Of a stretch of DNA of 64,000 nt, positions 37,037-46,671 are shown piece by piece. The first letter of the stretch is position 1, and each line of letters starts with the position of its first letter. Position numbers and translations under genes: made by a program. The notes below the pieces were generated by a model that was not told where the DNA came from, did not search any database, and saw only the letters and a program-made list of their open reading frames with translations. The DNA comes from Rheinheimera texasensis DSM 17496. Its GTDB lineage: Bacteria; Pseudomonadota; Gammaproteobacteria; Enterobacterales; Alteromonadaceae. The stretch lies in assembly GCF_000711985.1 (NCBI RefSeq), contig NZ_KL544007.1, forward strand, positions 155,238-219,237, written 5' to 3'.

Positions 37037-38416
37037 ATGTTACAGATTTACAATACGCTGACCCGCCAGAAAGAAACCTTTAAACCTTTGGTCCCCGGTA
37101 AAGTCGGCATGTATGTCTGTGGCATCACTATCTACGATTTCTGTCATGTCGGTCACGCCCGCACTTATGTTGCTTTTGATGTGATGAACCGCTATTTACG
37201 TTTTTCCGGTTATGACGTCACTTATGTGCGCAATATCACCGACGTGGACGACAAAATTATCCGCCGTGCCAATGAAAACGGCGAAAGCTGTGATGCGCTG
37301 ACCGCGCGTTATACGGAAGCCATGCATGCTGATTTTAACGCGCTTAACCTGCTACCGGCTGATATTGAGCCGCGGGTTACTACACATATGCATGAAATCG
37401 TTGAATTAATTCAATCGTTGCTGGCAAAAAAACATGCTTATATCGCCGCTGATGGCGACGTGTTATTCGATGTCAGCACTTTCGCCGAATATGGCCAGCT
37501 CAGTCAGCAGAACTTGGAAATGCTGCAGGCGGGCGCCCGGGTCGAAATTGACCAGGCCAAAGACGACCCGCTGGATTTTGTGCTGTGGAAAATGGCAAAA
37601 CCAGGTGAGCCTAGCTGGCAGTCGCCATGGGGCGCAGGTCGGCCGGGCTGGCATATCGAATGTTCGGCGATGAGCGCCAAACATTTGGGCGCGCATTTTG
37701 ATATCCATGGCGGTGGTTCTGACTTGCAGTTCCCGCATCATGAAAACGAAATTGCACAAAGCTGCTGTGCGCATGGCACCAAATACGTCAATACCTGGAT
37801 CCATACCGGTATGGTGCAGGTCGACAAAGAAAAAATGTCCAAGTCATTGGGTAATTTCTTTACTGTGAAAGACGTATTAGCCGAATACAACCGCGAATCA
37901 GTGCGATATTTTCTGATCTCCAGCCACTATCGCAGTCAGCTGAATTATTCGGCGGAAAACCTGCTGCAGGCTCATGCGGCGCTTGGTCGCCTCTACACGG
38001 CACTTCGTGGCGTGACTCCTGCAGCAAACGTGGAGCTGGATAACGATTATGTCCGCCAGTTTAACGCGGCGATGGATGATGACTTTAATACCGCGCTGGC
38101 GTTGCCAGTGCTGTTTGAACTGGCCCGCGAAATCAATAAAGCCAAAGACGAAGACAGCAGCAAAGCGGCGCAGTTAGCCGCCTTGTTAATCAAACTGGGA
38201 GAAATCTTAGGTATTTTGCAAGGCGACGCTGAGGAATTCCTCAAAGCCGGTGGGTCGGATGACGATGTTGCTGAAATAGAGGCGTTGATCGCCAGTCGCA
38301 ATGCGGCGCGTGCAGCCAAAGACTGGGCTGCTGCAGATGCTGCGCGGGCGGCGTTAACCGCCAAAGGTATTATCGTGGAAGATAAAAACGGCGTGACGAG
38401 CTGGCGGCGCGGTTAA
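37037..38416 (+). CDS. cysS: Cysteinyl-tRNA synthetase
   Basis: CysS charges tRNA-Cys. The 459-residue class I enzyme has the HIGH-type motif in [15 protein letters not shown] (about residues 34-48), the first zinc ligand in VCGITIYD, later zinc-site residues in WHIECSAMS and [10 protein letters not shown], and the KMSKS signature in [13 protein letters not shown] (about 266-278). Its length is normal. It is divergent from ppiB-lpxH and convergent with folD, with a strong terminator between. Confidence 0.99.
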   Translation: MLQIYNTLTRQKETFKPLVPGKVGMYVCGITIYDFCHVGHARTYVAFDVMNRYLRFSGYDVTYVRNITDVDDKIIRRANENGESCDALTARYTEAMHADFNALNLLPADIEPRVTTHMHEIVELIQSLLAKKHAYIAADGDVLFDVSTFAEYGQLSQQNLEMLQAGARVEIDQAKDDPLDFVLWKMAKPGEPSWQSPWGAGRPGWHIECSAMSAKHLGAHFDIHGGGSDLQFPHHENEIAQSCCAHGTKYVNTWIHTGMVQVDKEKMSKSLGNFFTVKDVLAEYNRESVRYFLISSHYRSQLNYSAENLLQAHAALGRLYTALRGVTPAANVELDNDYVRQFNAAMDDDFNTALALPVLFELAREINKAKDEDSSKAAQLAALLIKLGEILGILQGDAEEFLKAGGSDDDVAEIEALIASRNAARAAKDWAAADAARAALTAKGIIVEDKNGVTSWRRG

Positions 38417-38431
38417 CTCTCATCCGATAAC

Positions 38432-38463
38432 ATAAAAAACGCGGCAAAAGCCGCGTTTTTTAT
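38432..38463. terminator. Bidirectional terminator between cysS and folD
   Basis: A perfect fourteen-pair stem (ATAAAAAACGCGGC 38432-38445 with GCCGCGTTTTTTAT 38450-38463) with loop AAAA serves both converging genes. Confidence 0.92.
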
Positions 38464-38478
38464 GTCCGGAAACTTGCT

Positions 38479-39336
38479 TTACATATCGTGGAACTGCTCA
38501 CAGGCTTCCAGCGTATTTTCAATCAGGCAAGCAACCGTCATAGGGCCAACGCCGCCAGGCACCGGTGTGATAAACCGGGCATGTTGCACTGCTTTATCAA
38601 ACTCTACGTCGCCGACTAATTTGCCTGAATCCAACCGGTTAATACCAACGTCAATCACCAGCGCGCCCGGTTTTACCCAATCTCCCGGGATAAATTCAGG
38701 CTTGCCGACTGCAACGACCAGCAAATCGGCGCGGCGTACCTGTTGCTCGAGATTTTTTGTGAACTTGTGGCAGACCGTCGTGGTGCAACCGGCTAATAAC
38801 AGCTCCAGCGCCATCGGGCGGCCGACAATGTTCGAAGCGCCAACGACCACTGCGTCCATGCCGCGGATTTGCACACCGGTCGATTGCAGCAGCTTAATGA
38901 TGCCCTTCGGTGTACATGGCCGCAGCGCAGGCATGCGCTGCGCTAAACGGCCAATATTGTAAGGGTGAAAACCGTCGACGTCTTTGAGCGGGTTGATGCG
39001 TTCCAGAATGGTGGATGCGTCTAAGCCGGCCGGTAATGGCAGCTGCACCAAAATACCGTCAACACTCGGGTCGGCATTTAACTGGTCAATTAAATCGAAT
39101 AATTGCTGTTGGGTGGTGTCTGCCGGTAAATCATGGGAAAACTGCACAAAACCAACTTCTTCACAGGCTTTGCGTTTACTACCGACATAGACCTGAGAGG
39201 CCGGATCGGCACCGACTAATACAACGGCAAGGCCTGGCGCCCGTTTGCCGGCTGCGAGCCGTTGCTGCACGCGTAACGCGACCTGATTGCGGGTCGCCTG
39301 GGCAATTGCTTTACCATCGATAATTTGAGCTGCCAT
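38479..39336 (-). CDS. folD: Bifunctional methylenetetrahydrofolate dehydrogenase / methenyltetrahydrofolate cyclohydrolase
   Basis: FolD interconverts methylene-, methenyl- and 10-formyl-tetrahydrofolate, feeding PurN and formyl-Met synthesis. The 285-residue enzyme has the catalytic lysine region [13 protein letters not shown] (about residues 50-62), the [25 protein letters not shown] region and the NADP-binding [17 protein letters not shown] 39336 is chosen by homology ([13 protein letters not shown]). The frame extends well upstream, to 39513, without a plausible start signal. Confidence 0.98.
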   Translation of the reverse strand: MAAQIIDGKAIAQATRNQVALRVQQRLAAGKRAPGLAVVLVGADPASQVYVGSKRKACEEVGFVQFSHDLPADTTQQQLFDLIDQLNADPSVDGILVQLPLPAGLDASTILERINPLKDVDGFHPYNIGRLAQRMPALRPCTPKGIIKLLQSTGVQIRGMDAVVVGASNIVGRPMALELLLAGCTTTVCHKFTKNLEQQVRRADLLVVAVGKPEFIPGDWVKPGALVIDVGINRLDSGKLVGDVEFDKAVQHARFITPVPGGVGPMTVACLIENTLEACEQFHDM

Positions 39337-39521
39337 TTGTTCTGCCTGTGATCTGAAAAATATACTGTGGCGTATTTTCTCACAGGCGAAGGGCAGCGCC
39401 AAGCCAAATGCCAGAAGCGTTTCATTTTGTTGATAATTCCAGCGGATCGCCGGCGATTTATCCGGAAAATTCGCAGAAGGTTCAAATAATAAGCAAACGA
39501 TTCGAAACGGCAAAAAATCGT

Positions 39522-39550
39522 TTGACGCTGCCTGAGGTGGGTTGTAATAT
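39522..39550 (+). promoter_or_regulatory. Sigma70 promoter of the tRNA operon, stable-RNA type
   Basis: TTGACG (39522-39527) and TAATAT (39545-39550) are 17 bases apart. They are followed by the GC-rich discriminator TGCGCCCCGT, typical of growth-rate- and ppGpp-controlled stable RNA promoters. The first tRNA begins about 23 bases after the expected start point. Confidence 0.85.
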
Positions 39551-39579
39551 TGCGCCCCGTTGCAGTAGTGTAACGAAGT

Positions 39580-39656
39580 CGGTGATTAGCGCAGCTTGGT
39601 AGCGCACTTGGTTTGGGTCCAAGGGGTCGCAAGTTCGAATCTTGCATCACCGACCA
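39580..39656 (+). tRNA. tRNA-Pro (anticodon UGG), copy 1
   Basis: A 77-base cloverleaf with encoded CCA. The acceptor CGGTGAT pairs with ATCACCG, and the anticodon arm CTTGG-TTTGGGT-CCAAG gives anticodon TGG. It is the first gene of a four-tRNA operon and is identical to the second Pro gene at 39908. Confidence 0.97.
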
Positions 39657-39691
39657 TCTTTAAGTAGAGCGCTTCTGTGGCCGCGAGTTCT

Positions 39692-39768
<77 letters not shown>

Positions 39769-39796
39769 TTTACTTAAAGAGAACGTTGAAGTCAGC

Positions 39797-39873
39797 GGTG
39801 GCTGTAGCTCAGTTGGTAGAGCCCCGGATTGTGATTCCGGTTGTCGTGGGTTCGAGCCCCATCAGCCACCCCA
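39797..39873 (+). tRNA. tRNA-His (anticodon GUG)
   Basis: The gene includes the extra 5' G (-1 position) that is special to tRNA-His, and an encoded CCA. The acceptor GTGGCTG pairs with CAGCCAC, and the anticodon loop TTGTGAT gives anticodon GTG. It closely resembles E. coli hisR. Confidence 0.97.
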
Positions 39874-39907
39874 ATTCAGCGTGTTAGTTGGTAAAGAAGT
39901 AAAATGT

Positions 39908-39984
39908 CGGTGATTAGCGCAGCTTGGTAGCGCACTTGGTTTGGGTCCAAGGGGTCGCAAGTTCGAATCTTGCATCACCGACCA
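39908..39984 (+). tRNA. tRNA-Pro (anticodon UGG), copy 2
   Basis: This copy is identical over all 77 bases to the gene at 39580. The identity extends two bases upstream and four bases downstream (39578-39660 matches 39906-39988), which suggests a recent duplication or gene conversion. It is the last gene of the operon and is followed by a terminator. Confidence 0.97.
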
Positions 39985-39993
39985 TCTTCTCAG

Positions 39994-40015
39994 AGCCCGC
40001 AATAGCGGGTTTTTG
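39994..40015 (+). terminator. Intrinsic terminator of the tRNA operon
   Basis: The stem CCCGC (39996-40000) / GCGGG (40005-40009), extended by flanking weak pairs around loop AATA, is followed by TTTTTGCTTTT. From here to 40154 I see no gene or other feature. Confidence 0.75.
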
Positions 40016-40154
40016 CTTTTCTGCAGTTCTGCATTTTCCTCCGTCGTTTATCCGGTTATGCCTGTCACTCATCCTAAACGTTGTTTGTCGCCATAGAGCT
40101 TCGGCATCAAAGCCGCGCTGTAACTGGTATTTGACGGCATACGGATATTGCGGG

Positions 40155-40184
40155 CAATAAAAAGCCGGCTGAGTAGCCGGCTTG
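40155..40184 (-). terminator. Intrinsic terminator of fadE
   Basis: AAGCCGGCT (40162-40170) pairs with AGCCGGCTT (40175-40183). On the minus strand the stem is followed by TTTATTGC, about 30 bases after the fadE stop. Confidence 0.75.
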
Positions 40185-40205
40185 ATAGTACAGAGTTGCT
40201 GAGGC

Positions 40206-42668
40206 TTATGCGGCTTGTTCAGCCACTTTAGCGTCTGATTCCAACAGTGACTTGTCCGCCATCAGATCAATAGGGTCAAAGTCATCGACATTGATGGTTT
40301 TTAACCGGCCCACTTCAGCCACACGCAGTTTCTCGGCTTCTGTCTGACTCAGGACACCAAGGCTTAAGCCTAAATCCGCCACTTCATTTAAGCGATAGAA
40401 CGGCAGCTTTTTGTTGGCAGCGTGCATGACTTTGTCAAACAGTGGCTCTGCAGCCAGAATATCCGCCAAAGCCTTTTCCAGCTGGCCGAGCAGGTTGTTT
40501 GGCTCGTCGGTCAGATACAAATGGGTACCTAAGCGTGAACGGGCCTCGCAAGGCGTTTGCATGATCCGTGCAACCTGATGCTCAACCTGGTCGCTTGGAC
40601 GGCGTAACGAGCGGCCAAACGGGAATACCACACGTTTAAACACTGCACCAACAATCCGGTTCGGGAAGTTATCAAATAACTCATCCAGCGCTAGCTGCGC
40701 ACGGAACAGGTTATCTTCACAGCCCCATTGCACCAGTGCTAAGTCCTGCGCCTGACGGCCTTCGTCGTTGTAACGCTTCAGGATAGCGGAAGTGATGTAC
40801 AACATACTTAAGATGTCACCAAGGCGCGCCGAGATACGCTCGCGACGTTTTAAATCACCGCCCAGTGTCGCCATGGCGATATCCGACATCAGCGCTAAAG
40901 CCGAACTGAAGCGGTTCATCTGCTTGTAGTACTTCGCGGTTTCATCCTGTACTGGTGCGTGGCTGAAAGAACTGTTAGTCAGTGACAACCAGAAAGTACG
41001 GAAGAAGTTACTGATACTAAAACCGATGTGGCCAAACAGCGCCCGGTCAAAGGCTGTCACTGCCGCGCGTTCATCATCAAGCTGTGCGGCCTGTAGTTCA
41101 GCTAGTACATAAGGATGACAACGGATAGCGCCCTGACCATAGATGATCATGTTACGCGTCAGGATGTTGGCACCTTCAACTGTAATCGCCACAGGAGCGC
41201 CCTGATAACCACGGGCTAAGTAGTTGTTTGGCCCCATACAAATGCCTTTACCGCCATGTACATCCATCGCATCGATGATGGCCTGGCGCATCCGCTCAGT
41301 CATATGGTATTTGGTAATAGCTGAAATGACTGATGGTTTTTCGCCAAGGTCGATAGAGCCAACTGACATCGTGGTGGAGGCATCAGCCATATAGGCGTAA
41401 CCGCCAATACGGGCCATGATTTCTTCCACGCCTTCCATTTTACCAATAGGTAATTTGAACTGACGACGAATGCGGGCATAAGCGCCGGTGGCTAAAGCAA
41501 CAGACTTGATGCCGCCGGTACTGTTGGACGGCAGGGTAATAGCGCGGCCAACCGACAGACATTCAACCAGCATGCGCCAGCCCTGACCTGCCATTGATGG
41601 GCCACCGATGATGTAGTCGAGTGGGACAAATACATCCTGACCTTGCGTCGGGCCATTCTGGAACGGCACGTTCAGCGGGAAGTGGCGACGGCCAATTTTC
41701 ACACCTGGCGTCGTGACCGGGATCAGCGCACAAGTGATACCTAAATCTTCTTTGTCACCCAGCAAATTGTCCGGGTCTTGCAGTTTAAACGCCAGACCTA
41801 AGACGGTCGCGATAGGCGCCAGCGTGATATAGCGTTTGTTCCAGGTCAGGCGCATACCGATGATTTCTTTGCCTTCCCATTCGCCTTTACACACCACGCC
41901 AAAATCCGGAATAGCACCGGCGTCAGAACCTGCTTCCGGTGAAGTCAGCGCGAAACAGGGAACTTCTAAACCTTTGGCAAGACGCGGCAGGTAATAGTCC
42001 TGCTGCTCTTTGGTGCCATAGTGTTGCAGCAGTTCGCCGGGGCCTAACGAGTTTGGCACACCGACTGTACTCGACAGCACCATGCTTTTACTGGTGAGTT
42101 TCTGTAATACACAAGATTGCGCGTAGGCAGAGAACTCAAGGCCGCCGTATTGTTTTTTGATGATCATGGCAAAGAAGCCCTGATCTTTTAAGTAGTTATA
42201 GACTTCTGGCGATAAGTCGGTGCGCTCGTGCGTGACATGCCAGTCGTCGACCATTTTCAGCACAGTTTCAACCGGGCCATCTAGAAAAGCTTGCTCTTCT
42301 GCACTTAAGCGGGGTTTCGGGAAATTATGTAATTTGTGCCAATCCGGATTACCACGGAACAGATCGCCTTCCCACCAGGTAGTACCGGCATCAATGGCTT
42401 CTTTTTCCGTGCTGGACATTTCCGGCATAATTTTGCGATACAGTTTCAGCAGCGGTTTAGTGATGTGCTGCTGACGAATACTGGCGATGTTAAGCGGCAA
42501 TGCGACGGCGGCAAACAGGATCCAGCCAACCAGACCAACAGTGCCAAAGAAGCTGCCAAGCACTAACAAACCGCCAATGGCGGCGGTAAACAGCGTCAGA
42601 CTGGCTCTGTGATAGGCGAGGATGCCGACCAGCACCAGTAATAAAGCAATAAAAACGAGTAATTCCAT
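40206..42668 (-). CDS. fadE: Acyl-CoA dehydrogenase FadE
   Basis: FadE catalyses the first, FAD-dependent step of fatty acid beta-oxidation. The 820-residue protein is of the large membrane-associated FadE type (E. coli 814 residues). It has two N-terminal hydrophobic segments (about residues 2-22 and 28-56), then the acyl-CoA dehydrogenase core with [15 protein letters not shown] (about 240-254) and [12 protein letters not shown], and a C-terminal extension special to this group. The start has an AGGAG ribosome-binding site. A FadR-like operator overlaps the region between the -10 box and the ribosome-binding site, which agrees with fatty-acid-controlled repression. Confidence 0.97.
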   Translation of the reverse strand: MELLVFIALLLVLVGILAYHRASLTLFTAAIGGLLVLGSFFGTVGLVGWILFAAVALPLNIASIRQQHITKPLLKLYRKIMPEMSSTEKEAIDAGTTWWEGDLFRGNPDWHKLHNFPKPRLSAEEQAFLDGPVETVLKMVDDWHVTHERTDLSPEVYNYLKDQGFFAMIIKKQYGGLEFSAYAQSCVLQKLTSKSMVLSSTVGVPNSLGPGELLQHYGTKEQQDYYLPRLAKGLEVPCFALTSPEAGSDAGAIPDFGVVCKGEWEGKEIIGMRLTWNKRYITLAPIATVLGLAFKLQDPDNLLGDKEDLGITCALIPVTTPGVKIGRRHFPLNVPFQNGPTQGQDVFVPLDYIIGGPSMAGQGWRMLVECLSVGRAITLPSNSTGGIKSVALATGAYARIRRQFKLPIGKMEGVEEIMARIGGYAYMADASTTMSVGSIDLGEKPSVISAITKYHMTERMRQAIIDAMDVHGGKGICMGPNNYLARGYQGAPVAITVEGANILTRNMIIYGQGAIRCHPYVLAELQAAQLDDERAAVTAFDRALFGHIGFSISNFFRTFWLSLTNSSFSHAPVQDETAKYYKQMNRFSSALALMSDIAMATLGGDLKRRERISARLGDILSMLYITSAILKRYNDEGRQAQDLALVQWGCEDNLFRAQLALDELFDNFPNRIVGAVFKRVVFPFGRSLRRPSDQVEHQVARIMQTPCEARSRLGTHLYLTDEPNNLLGQLEKALADILAAEPLFDKVMHAANKKLPFYRLNEVADLGLSLGVLSQTEAEKLRVAEVGRLKTINVDDFDPIDLMADKSLLESDAKVAEQAA

Positions 42669-42682
42669 CTTGTTCTCCTGAT

Positions 42683-42700
42683 AAGAGGTCTGACCACTAA
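42683..42700 (-). promoter_or_regulatory. Candidate FadR operator of fadE
   Basis: Read on the minus strand, TAGTGGTCAGACCTCTTA contains the FadR core TGGTCNGAC (TGGTCAGAC at 42688-42696). It lies between the predicted -10 box and the ribosome-binding site, a natural repression position for a fad gene. Confidence 0.5.
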
Positions 42701-42707
42701 CTGCGAT

Positions 42708-42736
42708 AGGGTATAAGCCTTACCGTTAAGATGCAA
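42708..42736 (-). promoter_or_regulatory. Predicted sigma70 promoter of fadE
   Basis: TTGCAT (42731-42736) and TACCCT (42708-42713) are 17 bases apart on the minus strand. The predicted start point falls at the candidate FadR operator. Confidence 0.4.
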
Positions 42737-42893
42737 GCAGTTCCTGAATCAGCGGATACCGATCTCGCCAAGTGTAGCTGAACAACTGTACAGTTTTGTG
42801 GATAGTACTTTGCTTCTGCCTAAGAACCCTTTGGTACTGGCCAGATCCGCAGCGCGCTGGTAGGCTGACCGCATCTGGATTTGAGATTGTGTT

Positions 42894-43667
42894 ATGTGTG
42901 AATTATTAGGTATGTCGGCCAATGTGCCGACCGATATTTGTTTTAGTTTTAAAGGCCTGCGTGAGCGTGGGGGGAATACCGGGCCACACAAAGACGGCTG
43001 GGGCATTGCCTTTTATCAGGGCAAGGGCGTGTCGACATTCAAAGATGCTGCGGCTAGTCATCATTCCCGCGTGGCAGAGCTTATTACGGACTATCCGATC
43101 AAAAGTAATGTGGTAGTAGCACATGTGCGTCAGGCCAACCGGGGCAGGGTTGCGCTGGAAAATACGCATCCTTTTACCCGCGAATTATGGGGACGTTACT
43201 GGACTTATGCGCACAATGGTCAGCTCAGCGACTACAAAAAACTGCCATGTCGCCAGTTTCAGCCGGTCGGCACCACCGACAGTGAGCGGGCTTTTTGTTA
43301 TCTGTTATCAGCGCTCGCCGAAAAATATCCGCAGGGGCCGAAAAGCCGGCCGCAGCTGTTTGCTTATGTGAAAAAGCTATGTGATGGTCTGCGCCGCCAG
43401 GGCGTGTTTAATTTATTGCTGTCGGATGGGGATTATCTGTTTTGTTATTGCAGCACTAAATTACATCACATCACCCGCCGTGCGCCTTTTGGTTTGGCGC
43501 GCTTATCTGATGTCGATGTCGATATCGATTTTGCCCGCGAAACCACCGAGCGTGATGTGGTGACTATTGTCGCGACAATGCCGCTAACTTGCAACGAAGC
43601 CTGGCAGCCGATGGCGGTGGGGGAAGCAATGTTGTGGAAAGCGGGAGAGATGGTGCGTCGGTTTTAA
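42894..43667 (+). CDS. Class II glutamine amidotransferase, YafJ type
   Basis: This 257-residue protein has the Ntn-hydrolase fold of class II glutamine amidotransferases. The nucleophile is Cys2 (MCELLGMSANVP), and the typical motifs GPHKDGWGIAFY (about residues 30-41), AHVRQANRG (about 75-83) and YAHNGQLSDYKK follow. It lacks a synthetase domain, as in the YafJ family, whose acceptor substrate is unknown. In E. coli yafJ also lies near fadE, so the neighbourhood is conserved. It is divergent from fadE. Confidence 0.93.
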   Translation: MCELLGMSANVPTDICFSFKGLRERGGNTGPHKDGWGIAFYQGKGVSTFKDAAASHHSRVAELITDYPIKSNVVVAHVRQANRGRVALENTHPFTRELWGRYWTYAHNGQLSDYKKLPCRQFQPVGTTDSERAFCYLLSALAEKYPQGPKSRPQLFAYVKKLCDGLRRQGVFNLLLSDGDYLFCYCSTKLHHITRRAPFGLARLSDVDVDIDFARETTERDVVTIVATMPLTCNEAWQPMAVGEAMLWKAGEMVRRF

Positions 43668-43688
43668 CCAACGCACCGCATTTCTAAC

Positions 43689-44447
43689 TTAATTAAACTG
43701 ATAGCTCTGCAGCTGGACGTCGAATTGCTCGACTTTGTCCTCGGCCTGCCACAGTTTCACCAGCAAATAATCCAGTTCAGGCGCCACCCAGGCCACGACT
43801 TGTTTATCCAGATCTTTTCCGACGCGCTCAACCCGGATGGTTTTTAGCTGGCCGGCGGGCAGGGACAATAATTCTTCACCAGTCACTTTGTATTGATAGC
43901 TACGTGGATCGCCATGCCGGGTCAGTACATCAAAGCTGAACTCAGTTTTACCGGCAGCCAGTTCCAGTACAAGCTGACTGTGATAACTCAGCTGATCCAG
44001 CCATTGTTTATCCCATTCAAGTGGTTTTGCGGCTTTTTCTTTGCCAGTCAGCAGCTCTTGTTTAGTCCAGTCCAGATTCAGCTCGTAGTGCCGGCCCGGG
44101 CCTGTACCCCAGCGTTTTAACTGATAATAAAATGGCTGCAGATGGCCGTCTTTCAACACAAACCGCGAGCGCTCATGGCGTTCATCTTTAAAAATCAGCC
44201 AGCTGATTTTACTTTTATAGCCGAGTTCAAAGCCCTGGCCCCAGGGTTTTAAGTAGCGTTCTGCCTCGCCGTGGACTTTACCAGAGCGGAGCACCTGATA
44301 TTTGGCGCTGAATGGCTTGAGTCCAGCAGGAGCTTGACTGACTGCTGCCGCAGGGGCGGTTACTGTTGTTTGTTGCGCCTGAGCTGGAATGAGCAGGCTC
44401 AGGCAAAAAAATGACGCCAGAAGGCGCCATTGTTTATTCATCATCAT
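43689..44447 (-). CDS. DUF3108 domain protein, exported
   Basis: This 252-residue protein has a signal peptide (about residues 1-24, ending near IPAQAQ), a short Ala/Pro-rich linker and a beta-rich domain of the DUF3108 type (FSAKYQVLRSGKVHGEAERYL at about 46-66, and LPAGQLKTIRVER near residue 200). The function is unknown; it is probably periplasmic. Three consecutive ATG codons (44447, 44444, 44441) and one at 44453 make the start uncertain; 44447 has the best-placed CGGA upstream. It overlaps the end of purN by 14 bases and is likely co-transcribed with purMN. Confidence 0.82.
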   Translation of the reverse strand: MMMNKQWRLLASFFCLSLLIPAQAQQTTVTAPAAAVSQAPAGLKPFSAKYQVLRSGKVHGEAERYLKPWGQGFELGYKSKISWLIFKDERHERSRFVLKDGHLQPFYYQLKRWGTGPGRHYELNLDWTKQELLTGKEKAAKPLEWDKQWLDQLSYHSQLVLELAAGKTEFSFDVLTRHGDPRSYQYKVTGEELLSLPAGQLKTIRVERVGKDLDKQVVAWVAPELDYLLVKLWQAEDKVEQFDVQLQSYQFN

Positions 44448-45078
44448 CGGCATATCCGTGTGGTGAAAGAATGTGGCCGTCTAACAATGCCTTATCAGCT
44501 TGTTGTTGTAAACGGTCCTGGCAAAACCAACGCACGACTAGCGGATAAATGCGGTGTTCCTGTTCATGCACGCGGGCGGCAACTGCTGCCGCGTCATCTT
44601 CCGGGAATACCGGCACTTTGGCCTGCAAAACAACAGGGCCACCGTCCAGTTCAGCTGTGACAAAATGCACGCTGCAGCCATGCACCGCATCGCCGGCATC
44701 AATCGCGCGCTGATGCGTATTCAGCCCCTGATATTTAGGGAGCAGCGATGGATGGATATTCAGCAGGCGGCCACTGTAATGCGCGACAAACTCAGGCGTA
44801 AGAATACGCATAAAACCGGCCAGGACCACCAAATCCGGTTGATGCTGGTCAATCAGCTGGCACAGTGCTAAGTCATAGCGGGCGCGGTCAGCATATTGTT
44901 TATGATCGAGTACCAGTGCCGGTACGCCGGCGTCAGCGGCCCGGTTTAAACCAAATACACCGGCTTTATTGCTGATCACAGCGCTGACACGACCGGCAAT
45001 AAAGCCGGCCTTGCAGGCATCCAGAATGGCTTGCAGATTTGAACCGCTGCCTGAAATGAGCACAACGATGGATTTCAT
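44434..45078 (-). CDS. purN: Phosphoribosylglycinamide formyltransferase
   Basis: PurN transfers the formyl group of 10-formyl-tetrahydrofolate to GAR, the third step of purine synthesis. The 214-residue enzyme begins with the phosphate-binding motif VVLISGSGSNLQA and contains GFMRIL. The catalytic Asn and His lie in LLNIHPSLLPKYQGLN (about residues 105-120), with the Asp in HFVTAELDGGP. It starts two bases after the purM stop, the classical purMN operon. Confidence 0.98.
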   Translation of the reverse strand: MKSIVVLISGSGSNLQAILDACKAGFIAGRVSAVISNKAGVFGLNRAADAGVPALVLDHKQYADRARYDLALCQLIDQHQPDLVVLAGFMRILTPEFVAHYSGRLLNIHPSLLPKYQGLNTHQRAIDAGDAVHGCSVHFVTAELDGGPVVLQAKVPVFPEDDAAAVAARVHEQEHRIYPLVVRWFCQDRLQQQADKALLDGHILSPHGYADDDE

Positions 45079-45080
45079 CG

Positions 45081-46133
45081 TTATGCGTTCACACCAGGGA
45101 TAATCACTTGCGCATCACCACTGACGGCAGCCTGGATCTCGCCGATGTGCCAGGCTTTTTCGCCAGCTTGTTGCAGCAGTTCCAGAGCTTTGCTGAGGTT
45201 GTCCTGACTGACAACAACAATCATACCCACACCACAGTTAAAGGTGCGGTACATTTCGTAGCGGGTCACGTTGCCTTGCTGTTGTAACCAGTCAAAAATC
45301 GCCGGCCACTGATAGCTTTGCTCGTTCACCACGGCTTTGGTGTGCTCAGGTAATACGCGTGGGATATTTTCCCAGAAACCACCGCCGGTGATGTGACACA
45401 GCGCATGCACTGGCAGTTGTTTGATTAAATTCAGCAGGTTTTTCACGTAGATGCGGGTTGGCGCCAACAAATGATCGGCCAGAGTTTTCTCGCCCAATAA
45501 AGTATCTGGTGACTGGCCGCTGACTTCGAGAATTTTGCGTACCAGCGAAAAACCGTTCGAGTGTGGGCCAGAAGAGGCGAGTGCGATCAGCTGATCGCCT
45601 GGTTTCACCAGACTGCCGTCGATAATGTCGGCTTTTTCCACCACACCAACACAGAAACCGGCGATGTCATAGTCATCACCGTGGTACATGCCCGGCATTT
45701 CAGCGGTTTCACCACCAACCAGCGCACAACCAGAGAGTTCACAACCACGGGCAATGCCTTCAACGACAGTGGCGGCCGTATCGACATTCAGCTTACCGGT
45801 GGCGTAATAATCGAGGAAAAACAGCGGCTCTGCGCCTTGCACCACGATGTCGTTGACACACATAGCGACCAGGTCGATACCGACACTGTCATGACGGCCT
45901 AAATCCATTGCCAGACGCAGTTTAGTGCCGACACCGTCGGTGCCTGAGACTAACACCGGTTCTTTATAACCGGCCGGAATTTGACACATAGCGCCAAAAC
46001 CACCGAGACCACCAATCACTTCTTTGCGGGTAGTGCGTTTCACCGCACCTTTGATACGATCAACCAGTGCTTCACCGGCATCAATATCGACCCCTGCGTC
46101 TTTGTAACTTAATGAAGTTTTTTGCTCGCTCAC
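45081..46133 (-). CDS. purM: Phosphoribosylformylglycinamidine cyclo-ligase
   Basis: PurM closes the imidazole ring to give AIR, the fifth step of purine synthesis. The 350-residue protein has the family segments [12 protein letters not shown] (about residues 8-19), [33 protein letters not shown] and [15 protein letters not shown]. The start is taken as GTG 46133 because GAGG lies about seven bases upstream and translation then begins [14 protein letters not shown]; an ATG at 46184 would add 17 residues not found in the family. It is the first gene of a purM-purN-DUF3108 group. Confidence 0.97.
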   Translation of the reverse strand: MSEQKTSLSYKDAGVDIDAGEALVDRIKGAVKRTTRKEVIGGLGGFGAMCQIPAGYKEPVLVSGTDGVGTKLRLAMDLGRHDSVGIDLVAMCVNDIVVQGAEPLFFLDYYATGKLNVDTAATVVEGIARGCELSGCALVGGETAEMPGMYHGDDYDIAGFCVGVVEKADIIDGSLVKPGDQLIALASSGPHSNGFSLVRKILEVSGQSPDTLLGEKTLADHLLAPTRIYVKNLLNLIKQLPVHALCHITGGGFWENIPRVLPEHTKAVVNEQSYQWPAIFDWLQQQGNVTRYEMYRTFNCGVGMIVVVSQDNLSKALELLQQAGEKAWHIGEIQAAVSGDAQVIIPGVNA

Positions 46134-46262
46134 GGTTATCCTCGATGGCTTTGAGTTAAAAAGGGGATAAAAAAACGCGCGCATTTTACCTTGTTTGCCG
46201 GCAAGACAAAAGGTTTAATCAGCGCGCTCTTACACAGGACTGAGCAGTCGGGCGCCTGGCCC

Positions 46263-46670
46263 TTATTGCATGGCGTTGCTGATCGCCTGCCGGACATAGT
46301 CGTTGACGCTTAAATCCGGGTTTTTGGTCACTTTGTGATAAACCAGCGAAGCCAGCGGAAACTCTTTATTGTTATAATTCAGGCTGACATAAGGTGCTGA
46401 TTCGTCCGCAGTTTGATGCACCCATTCCCCCCCAACCACGCTGATAAACACCTGGCCTAAATAAGCGCCGAAGATGTTACATAAGGCGAACATGTGGGCG
46501 TCGGACAAACGTTGTTTTTGTTGTTGATGAGCAATGTTGCTGAGTAGTACGTCGACCAGTGGCAGCGACTCCAGAGTTAAATCCAGTTCGACCTGATGTT
46601 CATCTTTGGCAAAAGCTACAGCGTCCTTTGCACTTTGTTGCATCAGTTCAGTCAGTTCAGTGTTTAGCAT
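46263..46670 (-). CDS. Conserved hypothetical protein (DUF3806-like)
   Basis: This is a 135-residue soluble protein without signal peptide or membrane segment. The middle (about residues 60-85) reads ALCNIFGAYLGQVFISVVGGEW, which resembles the pattern of DUF3806-type proteins, but I cannot confirm that family. The function is unknown. ATG 46670 has AGGA eight bases upstream, and the gene follows the LysR stop by a single base, so it is almost certainly translated from the same message. Genes paired this closely with a regulator are often its target or partner, but that is inference. Confidence 0.75.
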   Translation of the reverse strand: MLNTELTELMQQSAKDAVAFAKDEHQVELDLTLESLPLVDVLLSNIAHQQQKQRLSDAHMFALCNIFGAYLGQVFISVVGGEWVHQTADESAPYVSLNYNNKEFPLASLVYHKVTKNPDLSVNDYVRQAISNAMQ

Positions 46671-46671
46671 G

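Noticed and set aside
39924..40160. 78-codon frame overlapping the second tRNA-Pro
   Set aside because: It starts inside the tRNA gene and crosses the operon terminator.
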